The notes below the pieces were generated by a model. It was not told the origin of the DNA. It saw only the letters and a program-made list of their open reading frames with translations, and searched no databases. From NCBI GenBank assembly GCA_001657295.1, contig LYSW01000013.1, positions 1-49,795 on the forward strand: 49,795 nt of DNA, given 5' to 3'. The translations under genes were made by a program, and so were the position numbers. Shown piece by piece: positions 44,799 to 49,795 of the stretch (positions are counted from its first letter, which is position 1; every line of letters begins with the position of its first letter). Source of the stretch: Oceanicaulis sp. BBD 1991-10 (GTDB taxonomy: Bacteria > Pseudomonadota > Alphaproteobacteria > Caulobacterales > Maricaulaceae).

Positions 44799-45101
44799 AT
44801 GAGCGAGTTTGAAATCACCGAAGAACGCGGCGACACCAAGGGCCGCTATGTCGCGCGGGCGCCCGGCAAGCCGGACGCGGAAATGACCTTCTCCATCATG
44901 AATGAGAAGACGATCATCATCGATCATACCGGCGTGCCGGACGAATGGCGCGGCATGGGCGTGGGCAGGGCCTTGGTGGAGCGCGGCGTGCTCGACGCGC
45001 GCGAACGCGGCGTGCGCATCATTCCGCTTTGCCCCTTCGCCAAGGCCCAGATCGCCAAGAATCCCGAATGGCAGGACGTGGTGGGCGGCAGCGCCAGATA
45101 G
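44799..45101 (+). CDS. Small GNAT N-acetyltransferase-like protein (NATD1/YjdJ type), copy 2
   Basis: The 100-residue paralogue of the preceding gene has EMTFSIMNEKTIIIDHTGVP, the acetyl-CoA loop WRGMGVGRALVERGVLDARE and IIPLCPFAKAQIAKNPEWQD. The two copies align end to end without gaps in the core but share only part of their residues, so the duplication is old. TGGAG lies 8-9 nt before the ATG. Confidence 0.88.
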   Translation: MSEFEITEERGDTKGRYVARAPGKPDAEMTFSIMNEKTIIIDHTGVPDEWRGMGVGRALVERGVLDARERGVRIIPLCPFAKAQIAKNPEWQDVVGGSAR

Positions 45102-45170
45102 GCTGAAGAGCTTGACCCCCTCTCCCGTGCGTCGAATGCTGCGCACGAGGATTTCGAGGGGGTCGATTTC

Positions 45171-46520
45171 ATGCGCATCCTGCTGGCCATCGGCGGCGTC
45201 TTCGCCGCAGCGATCATCGGCGTCGCAGCCTGGCTGAACACGTCCGATATCGGGCGCATCTATCTGCCCAGCGGCACCGGCATCACGGCCAAGCAGGTCT
45301 GCTCGCTCACATTCGTGTCCGGCCTTGAACCCGAGCGCGCGAAGGCGCTCTATATCTCCCCCTTGCTGGGGGATGCGGACCGGCTGGTGTCGATCGAGAT
45401 CGATGAAGCAGACCGCGAGGTGCGGACCCGCGCGCTGGGGTTCTTCTACTCCCAGCGCGCCGTGTATCGCGATGGGCTGGGCTGCACGCTGGTTCATGGC
45501 TCCGGGGCTTTCGATCCGGATCTGAGCGTCGAGCCGCTCGCCGCTGCGCCCATGGCGCTGGACGCCGCCCATCGGGACGCGAATTTCGACGCCGCCGCGC
45601 TGGAGGCGGCGCTTGAGGGCGCTTTTCTGGAGGACGGGCGCAACACGCTGGGCGTCGCGGTGCTGCATCAGGGCCGGCTGATCGCGGAGCGCTATGCCGA
45701 CGGTGTGGACGAAACCACGCCGCTGCATGGCTGGTCGATGACCAAATCGCTCGCCGCCACCATGGCCGGGGTCCTGGTTCAACGCGGACTGATCGACATC
45801 TCAGCGGAAGGCGAGATCCCCGCCCTCGCCGCGGCCGGGCGTCCCGAGATCACGGTCGATCATCTGCTGCGCATGACCGGCGGGCTGGCCGGCTATGAGC
45901 TCAATAACGGCACCGATCCCAATTCCGACATGCTGTTCACCGAAAGCGACATGGCGGTCTTCGCCGCGACCCGCGAGCGGGTCGCCGCGCCGGGCGAACG
46001 CTTTGATTATCAATCCGGCAACACGGTGCTCGCCGGCTCCGCGCTGGAAGCGCATCTCGGCGACACGCCGGAGGAGGAGGTCTCAGCGATCCGGGAATGG
46101 CTGTTCGGCCCGCTGGGCATGGCGCATTCCATTCTGGAAGCCGACGAGGCGGGCACGCTTCAATGGTCCTCCTACATGTACGCCAGCGCCCGCGACTGGG
46201 CCCGCCTGGGCCAGCTTTATCTTGACGGCGGCCGCGCGCCGGACGGCACGCAGATCATTCCGGAAGACTGGATCGGCTATGTCACCGCAGAAACATCAGG
46301 CTCTGACGGCGATTATGGCTCCGGCTATTGGATGTATGACGGCGACCTGCCGGACGACAGCTTCATGATGAACGGCTTCCAGGGACAATGGGGCTTCATC
46401 ATCCCCAGCGAAGAGCTGGTCGTGGTGCGCCTGGGCGCGACGAATTACCAGCAATCGGGCGCCTTCGAATTTGCGGCTGCGGTGGTCGCCGCGCGGCGCG
46501 CGCGCGCGGACGATGGCTGA
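45171..46520 (+). CDS. Beta-lactamase-fold serine hydrolase (class C/esterase type), membrane-anchored
   Basis: The 449-residue protein has an N-terminal membrane anchor (ILLAIGGVFAAAIIGVAAWL), a leader of about 120 residues of unclear fold with two cysteines, and a penicillin-binding/beta-lactamase domain. Ser189-x-x-Lys192 (GWSMTKSLAAT) is the nucleophile motif, Tyr280-x-Ser (FDYQSGNTVLAG) the second. These enzymes include esterases, D-peptidases and 6-aminohexanoate-dimer hydrolases; resistance to beta-lactams should not be assumed. An upstream palindrome-poor gap of 69 nt separates it from the GNAT pair. Confidence 0.88.
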   Translation: MRILLAIGGVFAAAIIGVAAWLNTSDIGRIYLPSGTGITAKQVCSLTFVSGLEPERAKALYISPLLGDADRLVSIEIDEADREVRTRALGFFYSQRAVYRDGLGCTLVHGSGAFDPDLSVEPLAAAPMALDAAHRDANFDAAALEAALEGAFLEDGRNTLGVAVLHQGRLIAERYADGVDETTPLHGWSMTKSLAATMAGVLVQRGLIDISAEGEIPALAAAGRPEITVDHLLRMTGGLAGYELNNGTDPNSDMLFTESDMAVFAATRERVAAPGERFDYQSGNTVLAGSALEAHLGDTPEEEVSAIREWLFGPLGMAHSILEADEAGTLQWSSYMYASARDWARLGQLYLDGGRAPDGTQIIPEDWIGYVTAETSGSDGDYGSGYWMYDGDLPDDSFMMNGFQGQWGFIIPSEELVVVRLGATNYQQSGAFEFAAAVVAARRARADDG

Positions 46521-46532
46521 GATCGCCTCACG

Positions 46533-46720
46533 CTGTCATCCCCGGGCGGGTCCGGACCATGGCTGCCCGGCGTGAGGCCCAAAAAAATTGGGCCGGTCGT
46601 GGGGACGCCGGCCCTTAAGTCCTGCTCACAGGGGACTGCTTGCAGGCGGAGCGTGCCACGTAAGAAGTTTATACATGGTAAGTGAACTGGTTCACCCTAG
46701 AGTCGAACTTGGTCCGGCCG
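46533..46720. other. Non-coding stretch with REP-like and palindromic elements
   Basis: After the hydrolase gene there is a REP-like TGTCATCCCCGGGCGGGTCCGG (from 46533). An inverted repeat GGCCCAA-AAAAA-TTGGGCC (46576-46594) follows, possibly a bidirectional terminator between convergent genes. A perfect palindrome GTGAAC-TG-GTTCAC lies at 46682-46695. The section 46660-46710 is clearly less GC-rich than its surroundings. No credible gene is seen. Confidence 0.5.
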
Positions 46721-46986
46721 TTACAGATTCGCGCCGATCGGCCGGGTCGCTTCCAGAATCCGGCGCATGGGGCCGGGTAGAAAGCGTTCCGCCCGGATCA
46801 GGAAGCTGTGGAAGTTCGGATGCCGGGCGCGGCGCGCCGTGACCAGTCGCGCGCAGCCGCGGAATTCGCCAGGATCACCGCCACGCCGAAGGCGATCAGG
46901 ATGACGCCAAGCGGAATCGGCGTCCAGACGACGCTCAATCCGGCCAATATCAGCAAGCCGCCGATAATCTGGTAGATAAAGCCCAT
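46721..46986 (-). pseudogene. Small two-span membrane protein (PGPGW-like), apparently frameshifted
   Basis: The ATG at 46984-46986 opens IYQIIGGLLILAGLSVVWTP then IPLGVILIAFGVAVILANS, two membrane helices with a Pro-Ile-Pro turn as in small PGPGW-type transmembrane proteins. The frame then ends in APGIRTSTAS at 46798. The neighbouring frame gives RRARHPNFHSFLIRAERFLP then GPMRRILEATRPIGANL to a TAA at 46721, the basic amphipathic C-terminus expected for this protein type. The span is 266 nt, one short of a multiple of three, so a one-base deletion near 46835-46860 is the simplest explanation. Either a pseudogene, an assembly error or a true 62-residue short form. Confidence 0.6.
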
Positions 46987-47063
46987 GAGCGCGGCAGATA
47001 TCGCTTCAACATGACGGCATCAAGGCGCAAGAACGCCGCACCGGCGGCGCGGCGAAGCCCGCG

Positions 47064-47402
47064 CTAGGGCGGCGGGGCGGACGCCTGATCGAGCCATTCA
47101 AACAGCAAGAGGGCGAAGTAGAACTGGCGGGGCTCGCGCAGCCCCGGCTTGCTGAGCACATAACGCCCGCTCACTTCATATCGCTCGCGCCGCCCGCCGT
47201 CCTCGACGGTGACGACCAATTCAGGGGCGATGTGCGGCGATGGCGACGGGCGGGGCGCAGGGCGGGCGAACAGGCTCGACAGCCATGCCCAGAAGCTGAC
47301 GCGGCCGGTCCGGCGAAACTCCTCCATAAACAGATCGGTCTGAAGCGGATCCAGCGTGATGGATTGGCCGATGGCGGGGTATTCAACAGTGATCGTCGCC
47401 AT
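47064..47402 (-). CDS. Unknown 112-residue protein, partner of the possible caspase-fold gene
   Basis: The product begins MATITVEYPAIGQSITLDPL, has an aromatic segment VSFWAWLSSLFARP followed by a proline-rich linker (APRPSPSPHIAPE), then a beta-rich half (LVVTVEDGGRRERYEVSGRY) and ends QFYFALLLFEWLDQASAPPP. I do not recognise a family. There is no signal peptide. It starts 6 nt after the preceding gene's stop, so the two are co-transcribed and probably work together, for instance as regulator, substrate or inhibitor of the possible protease; that is speculation. Confidence 0.65.
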   Translation of the reverse strand: MATITVEYPAIGQSITLDPLQTDLFMEEFRRTGRVSFWAWLSSLFARPAPRPSPSPHIAPELVVTVEDGGRRERYEVSGRYVLSKPGLREPRQFYFALLLFEWLDQASAPPP

Positions 47403-47408
47403 GATGAC

Positions 47409-48020
47409 TCACCAGTTTCTAAAGGCGTTCCACACATCCGCGCCGGTCGCTTCTCGGGCGCCCGTATACGGCCCCCAGGTCACTTTCTTGCCGTTATGCT
47501 TGCCCCGATAGACAAGGCTGGTGCGCAGGTTGGAGCTCGTCGCCCAATTGCCCGAGAGAAATCCGCAGGAGCCGTAAACCGTCAGGCGCACTTCGAATCC
47601 GCCGGCCGTAAACGGCATGGCGTGCGCCAGACTTTCCGCGATCGAGCCGCGCGCGGACGCGCCGGTCCCGATCTTCACCCCGGTATTGCAGCCGCCCAGA
47701 TAGATCACCGCCTGATCGCACCAGGGCAGGGCCTTCAACGCTTGCGCCCAGGCCGCCGTCTGGCCGATCTGATAATCATTGATCACGACCGGATTGCCGT
47801 GGGCGTCGATCTCAAGCGTACGCAGGCAGGGATCGCCCGGTGTCGCCTGCAGCACCGCCTGTATTTTGGCGACCAGATCGGCGACCCCGCGATATCCGGT
47901 CACCGCCGCGAGATCGGCGCGGCGTCCCGCCGCATCATTGGCCCGGCGCTCATTGTCGGCGCGCTCGGTTCCGTGCCAGCCGTCCGCCGGCGTCGCCACA
48001 ATATCAATCGCCGACGGCAT
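47409..48020 (-). CDS. Putative caspase-fold (clan CD-like) cysteine peptidase or relative
   Basis: The 203-residue cytoplasmic protein contains CLRTLEIDAHGNPVVINDYQ (His74-Gly after a hydrophobic strand) and CDQAVIYLGGCNTGVKIGTG (Cys111 after a second strand), 37 residues apart. That is the His-Gly...Cys dyad order of clan CD peptidases (caspase, gingipain, CHAT, DUF4347-like). A third strand RLTVYGSCGFLSGN and a C-terminal KKVTWGPYTGAREATGADVW follow. Fold and activity are inferred from motif spacing only. It is the first gene of a two-gene unit, divergent from ubiD across about 130 nt. Confidence 0.6.
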   Translation of the reverse strand: MPSAIDIVATPADGWHGTERADNERRANDAAGRRADLAAVTGYRGVADLVAKIQAVLQATPGDPCLRTLEIDAHGNPVVINDYQIGQTAAWAQALKALPWCDQAVIYLGGCNTGVKIGTGASARGSIAESLAHAMPFTAGGFEVRLTVYGSCGFLSGNWATSSNLRTSLVYRGKHNGKKVTWGPYTGAREATGADVWNAFRNW

Positions 48021-48151
48021 CGCCCTACCCCCAGCACGCTAAAAACCTTACAATCATAAGGGATTTTGGCCGGGAATGCGAGCCGCAGCGTTCACGCCTT
48101 GGCGCTGGACCCGGCGCAACCTAGTTTGCGCGCCAGCGACGGAGCGTGGAC

Positions 48152-49657
48152 ATGGCCTATAAATCCCTGCGTGAATTCCTCGAACTTCTGGAAGCGGACG
48201 GTGATCTCAAGCGCGTCACGCGGCCGGTCTCCACCCATCTGGAGATGACCGAGATTCAGACCCGCCTGCTGAACACCGGCGGCCCGGCGGTGCTGTTTGA
48301 AAACCCGGTTCATGAGGACGGCCGGCCGGCGGAGATGCCGGCCCTGGTCAATCTGTTCGGCACGGTGGAGCGAGTCGCGAAAGCCGTGACGCTGGGCGGC
48401 GAGCCGCGCAAGAGCGCGGCCGATCTGCGCGAGGTGGGCGAACTGCTCGCCTTCCTGCGTCAGCCCGAACCGCCTCGCGGCCTGAAGGACGCGCTGGAGA
48501 TGCTGCCGCTGGCCAAGACCGTCATGGCGATGCGCCCGACCAGCGTCCGCAAGGCGCCCTGCCAGGAAGTGGTTTTACAGGGCGAGGATATCGATCTCGA
48601 CCGTCTGCCCATCCAGGGCTGCTGGCCGGGCGAACCCGCGCCGCTGATCACCTGGCCTCTGGTCGTGACGAAAGGTCCGTCCGAAGACAAGCAGGACGAT
48701 TTCAATCTGGGCATCTACCGGATGCAGAAGCTGGGCAAGGACAAGGCCATCATGCGCTGGCTGAAGCATCGCGGCGGCGCCCAGCACCACCAGCGCTGGA
48801 AAAACGAGCGCCCGGACCCCCTGCCCGCCGCCTGCGTGCTCGGCGCCGACCCCGGCACCATTTTGGCCGCCGTCACGCCGGTGCCGGACACGCTGTCGGA
48901 GTATCAATTCGCCGGGCTGCTGCGCGGCCAGAAGGCCGAGCTGGTGGACTGCAAGACCGTGCCCCTGAAAGTCCCGGCCCAGGCCGAGATCGTCATCGAG
49001 GGCCATGTCATGCTCGATGAATACGCCGATGAAGGCCCCTATGGGGACCACACCGGCTATTATAATTCCGTCGAGCAATTCCCGGTCTTCAAGGTCAGCG
49101 CGATCACCATGCGCAAAGACCCGATTTATCTGACCACCTTCACCGGCCGGCCGCCGGACGAACCGTCCGTGCTGGGCGAAGCCCTCAACGAGGTCTTCAT
49201 TCCGCTGGTGCGCCAGCAATATCCCGAAATCGTCGATTTCTGGCTGCCGCCGGAAGGCTGCAGCTATCGCATCGCCGTCATCTCCATGAAGAAGGCCTAT
49301 GCCGGTCACGCCAAGCGCGTGATGATGGGCGCCTGGTCTTATCTGCGCCAATTCATGTACACGAAATGGGTCATCGTCGTGGACGACGACATCAATGCGC
49401 GCGACTGGAAGGACGTGATGTGGGCGATCTCCACGCGTATGGATCCGGGCCGCGACATCACGGTGATCGAAAACACCCCGATCGACTATCTCGACTTCGC
49501 CTCGCCGGTCTCCGGCCTCGGCTCGAAAATCGGCCTGGACGCCACCAATAAGATCGGCGGCGAGACGAATAGAGAGTGGGGCGAAAAACTCTTCATGGAG
49601 CAGGACGTCATCGATCGCGTGGATGCGATGTGGGACGAGCTGGGGTTGGAGACCTGA
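48152..49657 (+). CDS. ubiD: UbiD family decarboxylase (3-octaprenyl-4-hydroxybenzoate carboxy-lyase)
   Basis: UbiD is a prenylated-FMN decarboxylase that removes the carboxyl group from polyprenyl-hydroxybenzoate in ubiquinone synthesis. The 501-residue product is the usual length. Family stretches include [51 protein letters not shown] (with the acidic catalytic region), [20 protein letters not shown] and [20 protein letters not shown]. The ATG at 48152 has GGAG 7 nt upstream; a GTG 6 nt earlier is possible. The prFMN synthase gene ubiX is not in the window. Confidence 0.96.
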   Translation: MAYKSLREFLELLEADGDLKRVTRPVSTHLEMTEIQTRLLNTGGPAVLFENPVHEDGRPAEMPALVNLFGTVERVAKAVTLGGEPRKSAADLREVGELLAFLRQPEPPRGLKDALEMLPLAKTVMAMRPTSVRKAPCQEVVLQGEDIDLDRLPIQGCWPGEPAPLITWPLVVTKGPSEDKQDDFNLGIYRMQKLGKDKAIMRWLKHRGGAQHHQRWKNERPDPLPAACVLGADPGTILAAVTPVPDTLSEYQFAGLLRGQKAELVDCKTVPLKVPAQAEIVIEGHVMLDEYADEGPYGDHTGYYNSVEQFPVFKVSAITMRKDPIYLTTFTGRPPDEPSVLGEALNEVFIPLVRQQYPEIVDFWLPPEGCSYRIAVISMKKAYAGHAKRVMMGAWSYLRQFMYTKWVIVVDDDINARDWKDVMWAISTRMDPGRDITVIENTPIDYLDFASPVSGLGSKIGLDATNKIGGETNREWGEKLFMEQDVIDRVDAMWDELGLET

Positions 49658-49667
49658 TCCCGCAGCT

Positions 49668-49751
49668 GTCATCCCCGGCTTGTCCGGGGGATCCATGCCC
49701 TGACGCCAGACCAACCGGAATGGGTGGCCCGGACAGGCCGGGCCATGAGAC
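49668..49751. repeat. Pair of inverted REP-like hairpins after ubiD
   Basis: TGTCATCCCCGG-CTTGT-CCGGGG (stem 49673-49678 with 49684-49689) faces GGCCCGG-ACAGG-CCGGGCC followed by ATGAGAC (stem 49726-49732 with 49738-49744). The GTCAT heads point outwards from each hairpin in opposite orientation, a BIME-like arrangement. Related single copies lie near 40285 and 46533. They start 11 nt after the ubiD stop and may stabilise or end its transcript. Confidence 0.7.
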
Positions 49752-49795
49752 AATCCTTAAACCCGATCCCGGCTCTACGCTGCGCTGCGTCCAGG

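Noticed and set aside
45171-46520. Serine hydrolase as a beta-lactam resistance gene
   Set aside because: SxxK and Tyr motifs are shared by many esterases and D-peptidases; nothing in the sequence points to beta-lactam hydrolysis.
46590-46720. Possible tRNA or attachment site beside the frameshifted gene
   Set aside because: No cloverleaf, T-loop GGTTCGAA pattern or direct repeats marking an integration event could be found.

Overview
The window is GC-rich chromosomal DNA from an alphaproteobacterium, most likely a Caulobacterales/Maricaulales (Hyphomonadaceae-like) bacterium. The lineage call is inference. It rests on a CckA hybrid kinase directly downstream of fliQ-fliR-flhB, TTAA-type CtrA boxes at flagellar promoters, an alphaproteobacterial GTTC-N7-GTTC SOS box at recA, and MotE and DUF6468 genes beside fliM/fliL. 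No rRNA, tRNA, insertion sequence, prophage or CRISPR array is visible. Coding density is very high, with many ATGA/GTGA stop-start overlaps.

Layout. Positions 1-6000 (minus strand) hold the 5' end of a histone-deacetylase-family gene, a CPA2 cation/proton antiporter, alaS and recA. Positions 6195-29615 are a flagellar and cell-cycle region: cckA, flhB, fliR, fliQ (minus); then a DUF2339 membrane protein and a coupled secreted hydrolase plus polyproline lipoprotein (minus); then fliE-flgC-flgB (minus) facing fliO-fliP (plus) across a perfect TTAA-N7-TTAA box; then an SDR-TetR pair with two operator-like palindromes; then fliL-fliM-DUF6468-motE-TPR (minus) facing flgF-flgG-flgA-flgH (plus), the latter behind a consensus sigma-54 promoter. 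The kinase that feeds CtrA therefore sits among probable CtrA targets.

Positions 29781-39322 carry housekeeping genes: an S49 peptidase, a TrmN6-like methyltransferase and DUF2007; a polyprenyl diphosphate synthase; an M14 carboxypeptidase; and a minus-strand operon of ETF-QO, a TPR lipoprotein, ispE and a MraY/WecA-type transferase. The TPR lipoprotein appears to need a non-canonical ATC start.

Positions 39477-46520 (plus) hold a family-4-like uracil-DNA glycosylase, a paraoxonase-like protein, an enoyl-CoA hydratase/isomerase, a class IV aminotransferase coupled to a sulfotransferase-like protein, a DUF2237 protein, two tandem small GNAT proteins and a beta-lactamase-fold serine hydrolase. 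After these come a small membrane-protein gene that looks frameshifted, a two-gene unit with a possible caspase-fold (clan CD-like) protein, and ubiD. REP-like hairpins sit at several gene ends.

Most promising for novelty are the possible clan CD-like protein and its unknown partner (47064-48020), the hydrolase/polyproline-lipoprotein pair inside the flagellar region (13843-15689), the paired operators at the SDR-TetR operon, and the ATC-start lipoprotein. All functional calls are from sequence reading alone; no database search was run.
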